Notes: generated by a model not told the origin, from the letters alone. Shown: positions 10,777-23,734, numbered from the stretch's first letter. The stretch is 64,000 bases of DNA from Ceratodon purpureus (GCA_014871385.1 CM026423.1:12393952-12457951), one strand, 5' to 3'. Translations and numbers: made by a program.

Positions 10777-13700
10777 TCATGTATCTAAAGAATCCACCTG
10801 CCTGCTCTGTATACACTCTAACCTGACAACTTCCTTCGATGCCGCTTGAATCTCCATGGTAATGGGGCAATGGTCACTACCACAAAAACCTGCAAAAAGA
10901 AATTACCAAGGTTCATTTATAAGAAACTCTTCGCAAGTGGAACACAAACTTCAGCGACACTATCAGAAAAAAATGTAGCCTCAAAACAAAGCTTCAGAAA
11001 GTTAACATACCTTCCTGCTCAATACCCTGGCCGTGAATATCACTGCTTATAAGCCTGTTGACCAATTTTCGGGATATCAAAAAGTAGTCAATCCTCATGC
11101 GCTTCCCCCGGTACCTGTCAAGAAGGACATCACCACTTCAGTAAAGACAAAGTTGCTCCCAGCTGATATTATCCTGTAGAAGAATAATGTGACTTCCCAC
11201 ATTCAACATATGTAACTACTCCTCCAACATGGATGTAACAAAAACTCGGGACGTTAATTATGAGAATGCTTCCGCTTAAAGCATGCACAAAAGAACATCC
11301 TTTAAAGTGAACCCCAATGATGTAGAAGCTGTTTACTTACTTTCCAACAGGATTTCCTGACCACGTGAAGCCAGTATCAAACTCCTGTTCTTTGTGCAGA
11401 GATCTATATGTGTCTACCAAATCTCCCCTGCTCAATGTCCAAACGCATACGATTAGAAGCCATGTTCCGGAATACACTTATCCACTCTAACAGAACATAC
11501 AGGAATTAGAGATCAAATAACAGATTCCACAGCATTTAATATATATTATGCAGACGTTGTAAAACCTGAGCGAAAACTCTACGTGAACTCGTCAACTAAA
11601 ACATGAAGACTACACATTCATCCTGGCAAACGTGTCTTGGACAAAATGGGACAACTCCAAATTTGACTCCTACGCGTTCCATATCTGTAGTGGTTACCAC
11701 ATCTACACCAGTTGATAGCAAACCTAGATAGTTGAGAGGATACACACTCTGACAAGCAATCAGCAAATCGTTGGCGCTCTCCAAGGGTAAAGCCTGGTTG
11801 TCCAATATCCTGCTCCACAACATGTCAGGTTATATCACTCCACAACGTGTGTAGACTGGGCTGCTTGAACACGAGGAACGATGCACTCGAAAGTAGGGTT
11901 GTCGCCCAACACACAAATCGTCAAACACTGGCACTGTCTAACGCCTTCGTGCTTAAACGACCACGTCTTGCCAAGATTAAAGCCGATTTTAGTACCTCAG
12001 TATTTGGGGGCGTATACCCCTGAAGTTTGGCGTTAGCGAAAAAATCCGGGTGACTAACATCAATGTCCTCGTGGCTGCAAACCGAACAATATTATCAGAA
12101 GGTCGGATGTAAGAATGCATCCACAGTCAGTCGGAAAACATCCAAAACATAAATTTCGCAACCACTATTGGTGGGCAAGCATAAGATAGACCTCGTCAAA
12201 ATTACAATACAAGAAGACATCATGTAGGACCGAATATAAACACTCACCTAACATTAAGGTCTCCACACCAGATCAAGGGCTTCTTGTGTGGGCGTTTCAC
12301 AAACTCAAGCATACGTGCATCCCAGGCTCGTCGTCTCGGGAATCCGTTGTCCTCATCTTTCCAACCGTTGTTTGGAACATACGTGTTCAGAAGCCGAAAA
12401 GAGTGAAACTCTGCCAAAATAACCCTCCCGTCTGGTTCGTGCTTCAATTTACTTCCATCTACGAACAAAATGTTAGCACACTTTTTAGCAGGAGTTCTGA
12501 AACTTAGGTTCCGGAATCGTAATGTATGTGTGGATGAAAACAAGGAAACCCAGCCCCTAAGCAACTTGCATTAGACATTAAATTCTCAACCATCACAAAA
12601 TCTACAAGGGGTAACAAAATTTAGTAGGCACAACAAGAAGCCAGAAAAATATCTAGCAGAGCAGACACAATACTTCATAGACTAAGCTATTCTCAAGGAA
12701 AGACTTAACAGACCTAGTGGTGGGGTCCATGCAAAGGACTTCTGGACCTGGGGCCTTGATTCAAAGATGGAAGGTCATTTACAGCTCTGGGCTGCTGGCA
12801 ACGAGCCATTACAAGTAAGGAGAATTACTTATCTTTCTCATTCTATCTATTACTTGTTTACTACGAAGACGTGAGCAGGAACATATCAGGTCATGCATAA
12901 TTCATGTCGTCGTCTGAGGTAGTGGAGTGCTACATGAGTAATCGATTATAGACGATACGATTTACTTCAGATTTGTAGAGTGTGCTTGATTACTAGGCAT
13001 ATAATCAAGTTCAGCTAACAATAAACCACAACGCAACTCCAAATGTAAAGTAGAACATTTCTGTAGTTTTCGGCCTTTTATTTATTATTTATTTATTATT
13101 TAATCATATAAAGGGTATGCCAAAGCACCTGACTGGTCCAAAGAGTATGATATTGAAACTGGAGAGCAACTGTGCTTCACAAGAAGAGCGGTTCCGCCGT
13201 ACTTGCTGTCACCCAGCGACCACCAAACTCCGTAGTCTGAAAGTGGTGACACTGACAGGGCACGCATCATGATCTGTTTGTAAGGATTGACACCACCCCA
13301 CCCCACCCCACCAGATGGTGTACCCTATCTTATGAGTTATCTGCTACATGGCAAAACTCATCATTGAGCTGAACAATCAAGTGAAACTAGAGATTAGGTG
13401 TACAGGAAATCCATCAGCCTTCAGAAGGAAACGTGGACTGCAATGATAGTTACAGCGCATGACGGGTTTTCCCTAGAACGAGTTAGATAAATACAAATTA
13501 AATGATGATAGGTCGGAAAATCCGAATCCTCAAACTAATCAATGCCAAGTTGCCAACCGTGGCCCTCGTTATCAAGACCAGTCCCAATTTTGAATCTAAT
13601 GAGACCATCCAGGTGAAAAGTTTCGAACAAACCTGCTTATCTTCACGTGAAGGATTAGTATCGTCCTTGAGTTCGCAACGATTCTTAGGTTCACCTTTCC

Positions 13701-14119
13701 GACCGGCTGATGGAATGCGAACTTCCTGTTTCCCGCAACATGCGGAACACATGTCATATTGTTAAACCATAGCAAATTGCCTCCCAATTCAATTTTTCTG
13801 GTGCATAACCAGGGGAAAATAAGTGTGAACTGGTAATTTTATTATTAATTTCATAATTTAAGTACATCCTTCAGGCTGATGAAATTAACACCTGGATAGC
13901 GATGACATCTGGATCGAGACGCCGAAGCAGGCTGAAAACCTCTTCCCGGTTAGTTTTTAAGCGGAGTAAGAAGCTGTTCGTATTCCATGACAAGAACTTG
14001 GTTGGTTCTCTCTTGACTGTATCTTCAGCAGCACAAACAGGAGTATCATCCTCCCCACGAGAAGTTGCCAACCTCTTAAAAGAACCCTCACGGCCAATGG
14101 ACTTGAAAAACCTCTTCAT
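10777..14119 (-). CDS. APE1L: APE1L-type apurinic/apyrimidinic endonuclease (exonuclease III family), nine exons
   Basis: Base-excision repair nuclease that cleaves DNA 5' of abasic sites; an endonuclease/exonuclease/phosphatase fold enzyme acting in the nucleus or organelles. Minus-strand exons with GT-AG borders: 13892-14119, 13633-13725, 13129-13273, 12248-12458, 11996-12074, 11748-11809, 11341-11427, 11011-11114, 10777-10889. They total 1122 bases (373 residues plus stop) with consistent phases. The start ATG at 14117-14119 gives MKRFFKSIGR, the N-terminus I recall for plant APE1L. Catalytic motifs are visible: LSWNTNS (Asn), IAIQEVR (metal-binding Glu), IWCGDLNVS (Asp/Asn), RIDYFL and GSDHCP (Asp/His). 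Family-specific blocks include RLLNTYVPNNGWKDE and WSGNPVGKYRGKRMR. No disruption was found, so the gene looks functional. Residue-level agreement with the APE1L subgroup is from memory. Confidence 0.93.
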
Positions 14120-15690
14120 GTTCCTCTCCAAACTTGACTTGGAAACGCAACTGCACCGTGATCTGCTTCCAGAACAGAAACTCCAAATCAACCAGAGAAC
14201 AGCGCCTAAACCTAAACCTGTCTGTAGTGTCGAGTTCTATATTACTAAGACCCAAATAGTAAAATTGTTCTAGCACGGCTCTCCGCAGAGTCTACACCAA
14301 GCCTTCAGAGCGTAGAACCCACAGTAACGTGGAGACTATAACGAAATTGTACAGCTTCATTGTCGACAGTTAGAAATATTCCGATCGAAGCGCTTCAGTA
14401 AAATAACGAGCGAACGAAAACTTAAACCTCCCTCCAATAATCAACAATCACCTCTAATTACGCAGTTAAAAGCTATACTGCCACCAGCAAACCCGACCTT
14501 GAAACCCTCTCGAACGGACAGAATCTGTCTAAAATGATCATACGCTATAACGCGGAAATCCACTCGATCCTTAACCCCCGATAACTTAGCTGCAGAAACT
14601 CTCATTAACGAACCAAAACACAACCACTTCTCCCCTTCCGCTCCCCCTCACCATACCAAATCAGTACCAACTCTTTCCACTTCCTGCCTTCCGCGCGCTC
14701 CAGTCTCTCTCCACAGACCACAACAGAATGCGCAGAGCCCTCTTCAGTATAACAACCACCTCAACCTCACTCTCCAATTCCTATCACGACGCGCCAAGAG
14801 CACCAGCAACTCATACGTTCCAACCAACCCGAACACCACAAAACTCCTCCAGAAAACCAGGTCCGAAAATGGCCTCAAACCCTAAGCGCGCTCTCCTCAC
14901 TCAATCTCATATCCCACTCACGCAATCCGCCAGGGGGAGAATCATACCAGCGCTCGACCTCAACCTCAACCTCAACCCCTGTAAGCCACCGTCCCCGGCC
15001 TTCTCTCCAACCTCATCCAGACATCGAGCAGCGCCTCCCCCGCTCTCCGTTCTCGCAGCTCAACCCGAACGAGCTGCATGAAACACCCGCTCCCCGTCGC
15101 GGATTGCGCTCCCGGGCTCTAATTCCAAGCACTGCCTCCTCCAGCGGCTTCAGCTGGCGCTCCACGACTGGTCCTCCACTGCACGCTGCCGTCCACATAA
15201 GTGCGCGACATCGGCGATGGCGCTCACAACATGCAGCGCTCACAACAATCCTCGCACTCTCAAGCCACTGCAAACTCTCCGACGTGAGCTTCTCCCTTCC
15301 TCCCTTGCGCCGAGGCGCCTCCGTATATCATCTACGAATATCGTAATTTAGGCATGTAAAATATTCCATAGTGGTAGATAGTGACGGCTTATTGCACAGT
15401 CATTGTATACGCTAAACCGTCATTCATCCGATGTATACCTCACCATGTATACCCAGAGCCGTCATAGACCCAAAACCGCATCATCTATGCAGATGGTAAA
15501 TCTTGTAAACGTGAAGTATTTAGCATTCATAGATGTTACTGGTTTTAGGTGCAGTGCTGCGTTTGGGGATGTAGTGCCTGAAACCAACATTATCTAGCGG
15601 GTGGGGACATTTATTGGCTCGAGTTTTAGGAGATGCGTAGATGATGTTGGCTTTGGGGGTGCGTCTCAATCTTTGGTGTTGGGGTGGGAG
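14120..15690. other. Upstream region of APE1L, no gene seen
   Basis: Contains the APE1L 5' UTR and promoter. A 117-codon plus-strand frame at 14,728-15,081 is Ser/Pro/Thr-rich without a domain and is overlapped by opposite-strand frames. I do not call it. Confidence 0.4.
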
Positions 15691-15795
15691 TGACTAAAAT
15701 GTTCAAAATCAGCTTCAAGTTTTAAGAAATAGCACACTTCATATTCACTTTCTAGTGATTACACATTGCACTTACTGGTCGACTTTACCGTGCGT
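15691..15795 (+). repeat. Copy of the right end of the 19.6-20.35 kb inverted-repeat element
   Basis: The sequence from TGACTAAAATG through CACTTCATATTCACTT and CTAGTGATTACAC matches 20,220-20,335 with scattered differences. It therefore looks like a solo or decayed end of the same repeat family. Confidence 0.55.
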
Positions 15796-16058
15796 ACACC
15801 TCCAAGCGAGATCAACATAACGTGTTCTATTCCAGACGCCATCCAAGGTTCTTGCTCTAGTTCTGGTGATTGAAATTCCAATAAGTCCACCGAAGGAGCA
15901 GACTCCAACTGCTGGAGTCGGTCCGGGATGGAGGACCGATCCGTGTCCAACCGGACGTACCAAGGTAATTTCTCCCTCCCCCACTTTGCAGACCCCACTA
16001 GTCACTCCGCTCTCGGATTCTCTAGGAGTGTTACGTATCTCCACGAAGGAGAGGTCGC

Positions 16059-16340
16059 TTGAAGAAGAACAAGTGGCAGGCCGAGGAGAGTCCAGTAATA
16101 AAGGTGGACTCGGAAGAGGATTTGGAGTATTCCGGATGGAGTATATCCTCGGCCACCCCACCTTCCGTATCTATTCACACAGATACGCTAACCCTGACTC
16201 CGATCGGAACTCTAACAAAGGTCTCGTCCGGACCAAAGATTCTATTCCGGTCCCAGGAGCAGAAGAAGAAGAAGGCCGCAGATCGTACAGCGAAAGCGAG
16301 AGCGAAGGCGGGAGGCTCGGTCAAGGGAGCATGTAGGTAG
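16059..16340 (+). other. Possible coding remnant, unrecognised
   Basis: A 93-codon open frame with an acidic patch (KVDSEEDLEYSG), a Ser/Thr-rich middle and a Lys/Arg-rich end (EQKKKKAADRTAKARAKAGG). The composition would suit the tail of a retroelement gag or a DNA-binding protein, but no domain is recognisable. Downstream at about 16,529 there is a TTATTTAAAG box and at about 16,670 an AATAAA, spacing that would suit an LTR. No second LTR copy was found in the window. Treat as unproven. Confidence 0.2.
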
Positions 16341-19300
16341 GATAAGGACAAGATGAAGAAGAAGATGAAGACCAAGTAGATAGGCCACTTGCCATTTTCC
16401 GGTTTTGTAGGAGTAGAAATACGATTTGAGAATATCCGGAAAACTTGCAGTGGTAGGATTAGAGTATTTTAAGTGGGAATTAGGGTTCTAAGTGAACTTT
16501 TGGCGCCGCCGCTTTTGTGAAAGCCTCCGCTTATTTAAAGGGAGTTTGCAGAATCTGTCGGGTCCTTGTTTTTGGATAATTCCTTTCCATATTCCTTATC
16601 AGTAAAGCGTTTTTTCATTAACTGTTTTGTCTTCTGAATTTCGTTCTAAGTGCGAATGATCGGAGATGAAATAAAGTTCTGCTGTAGACTAGATGTGAAG
16701 GTGATGGAAGTTGTGAGGCAACACCCGGATCATCTAGAATCTGTGATTGAGCAGTAGGATTCATTAGTTTGTCGTGGGATTGTAGCCTCATTGTCCGGGG
16801 TTCTAATTATCCCTACATGGAAAGCCGTCACTACGGTCGTAGCGGATCGAGGGGTACTTGATCGTGCTCCCTGAACTTCCAAAGAGGTTCCGATTGCTAT
16901 GAGGAAGAGGATTGGACAATGGAACGAGTCTCCCAGAGATAGCCAGATCCCAGCTCTCTCGGACCCGGATCGATGTGTCGTTGTAGTCTCACGGATCAAA
17001 AGGAAATCACTTGTGTGAGCTACTAATTAGAGTATTCTAGGTTAGTTGTAAGGTGACTCCTAGCCGGATATGTTGGGGTTGGTTTGTCTAATCAACAAAG
17101 AAAGGAATAGATCACGAAAAGTGAGAAGTTAGGAAGAATATCCGATTTTGAAGATACAATCCGGACACAGTGTAAGAGAGACCGGATCGCATAGGAGTAA
17201 AATCTGACATCACAATAACGAGTCCCTGAAACGATACTCAAAATCTCACGGATAGGAGGAATATAAGTTTGGTTTTAGTCCTATCCGTAAGATAAACAAG
17301 TTTCCGTGTTCCGACAAATCCAATGACAACTTAGCTGTTAGCCGATTGTAAAAGGCCATTATTGATTACTCTAAAAGTAAATGAATAGAATACATAGTCT
17401 GGAATGCAAAACATGACTTCCACATGTACATAGGAAGAATACGCGTGTGATGAAAGTATAATACTGAGACTCGGATGAAAAATAGAAATTACACTCAATA
17501 CTGTAAAGAATATCTTTTTGATTCAAGTAGAAAAATGTATAATACAGAGTCAGTATCCCGCTGATAATAAATTATGCTAGACTGTCTAGTCCCATTCAAG
17601 TATGAAACATTCAATTCTAAAACATCAAGTCCATGACCACTAGTAGAATCTAAGTCAACGTAAATCTTATCACAACATAACCTACTCCGTGAATCGTTAT
17701 CCGCTAAACATAACCTATGTCGTGAGGTCCGATGGGGACTGTTGTAAATATGATCTCCGCACACACGCTTGGATTTAGTTGGCGGGCGCCGCGCAGCAGA
17801 TGGAAGGTATAAAGGTCATCACGATACGGAGAAAGTGGAAGACGTAGGTGATGAAGACCTATGAACTCACTTCCAACACACTTCAGTCTAGTCCACTTGT
17901 ATACATCGAAGCCGTCTCGCAACCTTCACCATAAGAAACACGTGTTTTTAGAGATGTTCTTGAAAAACATGGTTGTGTTTTTGTAATGTCTCTATGTTGA
18001 TCATTCATGTCTTTGCGAATGTGAGGACGTTAACGCGTTTTTAAAGATAAACTAGGCTCATCGTGTCCAGACACAAGCATATTAGCCTAAAAACGCAAAG
18101 ATGTCTGGAAAAACATACGCGTCTACAAGGACGTGGCAAATGACATCCCTGTAAACACGAAATTGCCACGTCGGCAACAGCCCGGGTTTGACATACGGTA
18201 AATGAACGCAAATTAATTAAGCTTCAAGGTAACTTCTTGTCCACAGTGAAAAAACCAGCAAGAAGGGCACGGTCAGCGAAGGGAGCAGAAAAAAACCTTC
18301 ATTGTATTAAAGAACCTTTTTTTATTTTCTCTTTGTACACGAAATTTACAATATCAATCTTCTTCTCTATTTCTTCTTTAAAGATGTCCGCGTGTCTCGG
18401 AAGATGTCGACACACACATCTGTCAAGACATAGTGACGTTCATTCATCCATTGTTCGTTCATTGATGGCAATATTCATCCATGAAGTCTTTAAATTAGGG
18501 CTTTGAGCCTTAGTAGGGTCAGGGTGAGCCACCACTTCGTCGGCTACTTATCTTGTATTTGAGAGCTTGTTTTCAAGCTTTGCAAGCCCTCTCAATCTAT
18601 GTTGATATTGACTCTCTTCCTCCTTCACTTGTAATGGTTAGTTGTTAGGATAAGAAAAGCCGTGGGCCTCCTTCTCACTCCTCTTGATCTTCTTTTCCAT
18701 CCTATTAGTATTTATATTGGGCTTCATTAGTTAGATGGTGTTTTCTTCTTGCTCCTTGGAGTGTCTCCTACTATTATTTCCATCAGTCCCTTGTTTCTTG
18801 TCCAAGTAGAGTGAGATTTGACAATGTGGTAGATCTCTTGTAGTGCTTTCCAATGGTAGTTAACACGTCCAATTCCCAGTTGTAGAAAGTGAGATATCGC
18901 CTCCCAAAGTTGGAATTGTCAAAGGAGGAAGGGTCTCGGTTTTTTAGCAATCACTCCTAGGATTTTTATCCTATTCTCTTAAGATTTTGAGAGTAGATGC
19001 AAAATCAACTTGGCTTTCCGAAAAGCTAAGGCAGGCCTCAATCCGAGCTAGGATGGAGAAATGGCGACCTAACAACTGAAAGGTACTTCAAAAACATCCC
19101 CGGGCGGGGGGGGGGGGGGTGGGGGGTTTCCTCTAACTTAATTCTTGTTCTCCATCTTCTTCTTGCCTCCTTCCCTCCTACCCTCTCTTGTTCCTTTCTT
19201 CATATGATCTTGTTCCCTTAACTTCCTTGTGATCAAATGCCACCTTCATGGCTGCAAAACCTCATGTCTTCAAAAACACTCACATGTCTGCTAAAACACC

Positions 19301-19622
19301 ATCATGCCACTTCATGGCTATGCCAAAGGTTAAACAAACTATCATCCCTTTTCAAAATAAAAGTTTGTCAATATGATGAGGTATCTAGATACTAATGCTA
19401 GCGAAAAATACACTTAAAAGTAATTAGAATTTCTAAAATTTAAAATTTGCTAAATTTATTTTTTGATCACAAACAACGTATTGAATTGTCAACATTGATT
19501 GGCTTGAATCTGTTGCTACTAAAAATTAATCCCAATCAAGTAGATTCTCTAAATCATCTAAAACATAGATTTCTTCACTATGATTGTAGCATTTAAAGAG
19601 AGGCTTGAGAATCTTAAATCAA
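16341..19622. other. Non-coding spacer
   Basis: No supported gene. It includes LTR-like sequence at 16.4-16.8 kb (TATA-like box then AATAAA), short open frames without domains, and a run of G at about 19,107-19,120. Confidence 0.4.
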
Positions 19623-20354
19623 ATGTGGGGGGAAGCACAATAAAGTGTACCACAAAAGTGCTTAGCTCATTGCCAATTTCAGCCATTGTTGTAAACACTA
19701 AGAAAAATGACATATAATTTGATGATATGTTGGAAGGGGCTTCGGGTGTAGAAAATAGACTCGGTCATCTTGAGTCTACGAAATTTTGGAACCGATGTGT
19801 GCCTTTTACGAAGCCATACGAGTCACAGCAAGTGATCCAAAGGGAATGCTGTCATTCGAAGAAGTGGACAAAAAAGAGTGCACAAATGTTAGAAATCACT
19901 TTTGATTGCGTTGTACCCTCCGATTGTGAATTGCGGTTTCAAAAATGGGCCTAAGCAATTCCTTTGGAAGTTTGTACATCCAAAAAGTTTCGTTTGGACG
20001 TTTTCGGGAGCTGTTTTCGACGAAGATTTTTGTGAGGTTTTTTTTACCGAACATTGTATTTTAAATTGGAAAAAATATCCTCTAAAGACAATAAAGGGAC
20101 CCAAATGAAGAAAATAAGACTTTGGAAAAGTTCATTTTTATGATTAGGTAAAAAAGTTTCAATTGAAGATGTTTTTTCTATGGAGATGCTTGTAAGATAT
20201 CTCGTGACACCTTAAAAAGTGACTAAAATGCTCAAAAACTACACCAAAATGCTCAAAATCAGCTTTGAGCAATAAAAAACACCACACTTCATATTCACTT
20301 CCTAGTGATCACATGTTGCACTTTGTGGTACACTCTATTGTGCTCTCCACCATG
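19623..20354. mobile_element. Non-autonomous element with about 33-bp imperfect inverted ends
   Basis: The left end contains GCACAATAAAGTGTACCACA and the right end its inverse with one mismatch in 22 bases (19,635-19,656 against 20,322-20,343). Weaker similarity extends outward through ATG-GGGGGGA-like bases. No transposase and no clear target duplication, so the superfamily is open. The right part recurs at 15,691-15,795. Confidence 0.55.
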
Positions 20355-20522
20355 TCCATATATATATAATAATATACTACAAATCAAACTATATTAACCT
20401 AGTACATAGAACTACTTTTCAACTCCATAATGGTAAGTTCTAGAACTTCTAATTTAAGAGATAAACATATCTATTCTAAATTCATGTGTATGATCGCAAA
20501 GATATAATGGTGCTGGATGTGG

Positions 20523-22310
20523 TTATATCCACAATACAATGGTGCAACCCACTATTTCTTCCCAAGATAAATTCCAATCATTACAGAGATCTATATAACA
20601 AGCCTTCCAAATAAAATCTTTTAGATAGAACTTTAGGACCTTGTTGTCGTCAATAATAAGAGGTATTCTACTATCCCTCTTTTCAGCATGGTGCTCATCC
20701 ACAATTTGTAGTTCTCCCCACTTAAAACCCTCTTGAAGACCCTCCCGAAAACGCTTCGAGTCTCCAGTGATCTTAATCTGTAAGGAGGAGATAATCGGAT
20801 CCTCAAAATTGATCTCTGCCGCAACATGCTTGACATGCGATCTCCACATTGATGCTGTGGTATGAGTTAAGTATGATACATCCACACAATCATCTTGTCC
20901 CTCTAATTTCCGATTTCCAGACATTGTAGGCATATTAGAATATTTCTCTAATCCTCTAAATGTCCACACCAATGCCTCAAACACATTAGGATTAACCCGC
21001 AATCCTGAGTCATTGCTCATTGAACCCCATGCACCATATGGAACAATGGCACCCAAAGCTTCTTCTATAATGCCCAAATCCATACCACATCTCTCCACAT
21101 CAAGGCTTTCACAACCCATTGGCAGTAGAACTTGACATTCCCTTCCCCATTTTCTAAACCGATTTGATTTCTCTGATGAGATGTTGCTGCTGTTCAGATT
21201 AACCAACACTGCAACAGCTCTTCTCACCCATTGCTTAATGCTCAGGACCTTTGTGATTTCTCGAAGCACCGGTTCCCATTCTGGAGGCTTCTCTCCATAA
21301 TCCTCGACATAAATAAAATGACTATAAGCCCCATGTCGCAAAATGGTCAGAAACTCCCATGCAAGCATAGTCACAGCACTTGATGCAACCTGTATCGCTT
21401 CCTCTTCACTGCCAACATCCGTGTAAATATCGCCAATCCTCTCCTTGTCAAAGACCGACGCATTCACGACCTGCCATCTTCTACCCTCCAGCTCTTCGAA
21501 GAGTGCAGATTTGGGCTGTCTATCGAAACCAACTCCCGACAAATTAGAGCCGTGGCTAGAGGACGTACTCGATGTTGACATGTTCTTAGTTCCATTAACT
21601 AACATCTCAGCTATCAGATTCCTTGCCCTCACATTCGACCCCATCAAAAGAATCCTCCCTTTCGCCAGGTTTGAACGCAAACGTGAATTTGATGTCAAAT
21701 CTGGCACAGATGTTGCAAGTGACTCTTGCAATACTACCAGCGAATCTGTTCTCAACTTATCACTTCTCCTCGTCCTTACGCTTGATGAAGCTTCTGGCTT
21801 GTTGGCTGCAGGAAAGTCTACAGGTATATACCGCTCACATCCCTCAAATGCAACCTTAATGTCCTCTAGATTCTCTTCAAGTGCGGTCGGGCTACAATGG
21901 GTGAATATGATCACAAAATTCCTCTCTGCACCTACGAAAGCTTTCTGGAAGAAGCCCCACAATTCACCATCAAGGTGATCCAGCTTGCCCCACTTGTGAA
22001 CATACGCAAAATAGTTGTACCTCTCCTGGCTGATTTTGACAAAGAAATCGTACAACATGTTCCGTGCCTCATCGTCCGTAACACTTCCTTGTTGAGCTTC
22101 GCCAAGCCCGACAGTATCGACCACTACAAAGTCCTCACACTCCTCCCTTTGACAGGATACGGTCTTTCCACGAACACCTGAACTCGTTGGGAACAAAAGA
22201 GGGTGGTTCAGATGGCCTTTGACCAACATATTGGCAACACTGGACTTCCCAGACCCCGTTCTCCCACACAACAAAATCTTGATAGGAGGCTTGGGCCTTG
22301 ATCCAGACAT
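20523..22310 (-). CDS. AIG1-type GTPase, copy A, two-domain protein with truncated end
   Basis: Single-exon gene for a GTP-binding protein of the AIG1 (IMAP/GIMAP-like) family, 595 residues. Residues 11-200 hold the G domain: P-loop GRTGSGKSS (about 16-24), then GVRGKTVSC and VVDTVGLGEA (G3). The usual TKxD G4 motif is replaced by FTHCSP. From about residue 215 a second segment, RILLMGSNVRARNLIAEML, repeats the P-loop layout but lacks the Gly-Lys-Ser, so it looks like a degenerate GTPase domain. Compared with copy B at 47.6 kb (roughly 85-90% alike by eye) the protein ends early: WI is followed by TAA where B has Asn, after which homologous codons continue in frame for about 26 residues. The start ATG at 22,308-22,310 agrees with copy B. 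AIG1 proteins in plants are tied to defence and membrane dynamics; a specific role here is not known. Confidence 0.85.
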   Translation of the reverse strand: MSGSRPKPPIKILLCGRTGSGKSSVANMLVKGHLNHPLLFPTSSGVRGKTVSCQREECEDFVVVDTVGLGEAQQGSVTDDEARNMLYDFFVKISQERYNYFAYVHKWGKLDHLDGELWGFFQKAFVGAERNFVIIFTHCSPTALEENLEDIKVAFEGCERYIPVDFPAANKPEASSSVRTRRSDKLRTDSLVVLQESLATSVPDLTSNSRLRSNLAKGRILLMGSNVRARNLIAEMLVNGTKNMSTSSTSSSHGSNLSGVGFDRQPKSALFEELEGRRWQVVNASVFDKERIGDIYTDVGSEEEAIQVASSAVTMLAWEFLTILRHGAYSHFIYVEDYGEKPPEWEPVLREITKVLSIKQWVRRAVAVLVNLNSSNISSEKSNRFRKWGRECQVLLPMGCESLDVERCGMDLGIIEEALGAIVPYGAWGSMSNDSGLRVNPNVFEALVWTFRGLEKYSNMPTMSGNRKLEGQDDCVDVSYLTHTTASMWRSHVKHVAAEINFEDPIISSLQIKITGDSKRFREGLQEGFKWGELQIVDEHHAEKRDSRIPLIIDDNKVLKFYLKDFIWKACYIDLCNDWNLSWEEIVGCTIVLWI

Positions 22311-23010
22311 GATGTCTGCACATAATCAACTCTCAACTCAGAACCTCAGTAAGTTTTGTATGGTTCTCATCTGGATTTTTCCTTCGTTGTTTGAGAAATA
22401 ATATCCTTGGGGCACACAAGACTGTAAGAATTACCAAGTTGCACCTTGACGACTGCAAGCCTCTGCTGTACCGAGGACAAGGAATTCATACTGTTCCTAC
22501 ATGTACTATGCAAAAATGGGAGAAAATCTTGCAAACAGATCTACAAAAGCACTGGGAATTCTGATGGAAGAGCCAAAATCGGAAAGGGGGAAGCTGCTCC
22601 AGAAAAGAAAACCCTGAGCAAAAAAGAAAACCCTGAGTGAAAAAACTCATTAGGCTTACTTGTTTTCACAATCAGCTTTGCGTCGACGTTTGGCAGCCTA
22701 AGATTGCGACAACACCCTACACATCCAATTCAATATCCCCGCCAGTGACAAAAGGGGTCATGACAAGAAAAACACCTGCACACTACAATACAAACAAACC
22801 CTAAGTGGCACCGGCAACAGCAAGAGTAGTCTGGAACTAAGTTGCGACTGTTCTAACAAAATAGCAACCTGAGCGTCTCCAGAACTGTAATGAATTTAGG
22901 CAGACATTCCAGGTGCTTCCTCGCACACTCGTTCTGTGTGGAAATGCCCAAGTAAGGTAGAGATCCCTTATTTAATCGATTACTTAAGCTACCTACACCA
23001 ATCTTGATCA

Positions 23011-23324
23011 ACATACATGATAGTCGGTTCTGCTCAGGTGCTGAGTTAGTACTGTTGTTATTGTTGGGTTTGATAAAACAACATCAGCTATCGAGAACAG
23101 AATGCTGAAGCGAACAAGAAAAGGAACCTGTACCTGAAGAGGTGCGCTGGCTAAATGGTAATAATTCTGTGGGACGGGCGCGGCATCATGGACGTGGGCA
23201 ACGACACAATGGGGATCTGCAACAGAAGGAAGGCAGGCCGAGTGGTGGACGCACTTGTGTGGCTGCACTGTGCATCTTATCACGCAAGCTTGGAGGAGCT
23301 CAGTTGCATCGACCGTGCTGACTA
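23011..23324. other. Insertion of about 310 bp relative to arm B
   Basis: Arm B runs straight from the GATCAAAAGT flank (46.90 kb) into the sequence equivalent to TACATCTCGACGAGC at 23,330, while arm A has this extra block. No clear inverted ends or target duplication were seen. A 131-codon minus-strand frame across it (23,008-23,403) is therefore unlikely to be a real gene. Confidence 0.4.
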
Positions 23325-23402
23325 AAAGTACATCTCGACGAGCATCATGTACATCCCCTATACCATTTCCTGAAGGTCCCGAAGCACATGCAACTTGTGA
23401 CA

Positions 23403-23734
23403 TTAACCCTTAAACTTCATTTTAGGGCCGGGGGGAGCCCGGAGAGACTGCACTGCGGTCTGCGGCAGTGTAGCACTGTTTAGCACTGTAGCACTACGGC
23501 ACTGCTGAACTTTAGCTGCCCCAACTTCAAAACTTGTTCAATTTGATAACTTTGATTGCTTACCAACGATTCCACAATCTCTCAAATGAAGCGAAAAATT
23601 GGAATTTAGATCGCCTTTTAAGTAGCTTTTCAACGCGACAAGTCTCGCTTGATTTGGTTAAGAAATGAAACTTCTGTCTCCAAATATTCCATTAAACGAA
23701 GCCCGTGGGGCTGGCTCTGACGTTTAAGGGTTAA
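23403..23734. mobile_element. 332-bp piggyBac-type MITE
   Basis: Bounded by TTAA on both sides with a 13-bp perfect inverted repeat TTAACCCTTAAAC. No coding capacity. Arm B shows the unoccupied site: GACA-TTAA-ACTGATC in arm B against GACA-TTAA-element-TTAA-ACTGATC here. This proves the boundaries and a precise TTAA insertion. Confidence 0.9.

Noticed and set aside
14728-15081. 117-codon plus-strand frame upstream of APE1L
   Set aside because: Low-complexity Ser/Thr/Pro-rich, no domain, overlapped by opposite-strand frames in the APE1L promoter region.
15866-16336. 156-codon plus-strand frame
   Set aside because: It overlaps a more protein-like frame (16,059-16,340) and has no recognisable domain.
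23008-23403. 131-codon minus-strand frame upstream of GTPase copy A
   Set aside because: Most of it lies in a block absent from arm B, and it ends at the MITE border; no domain.
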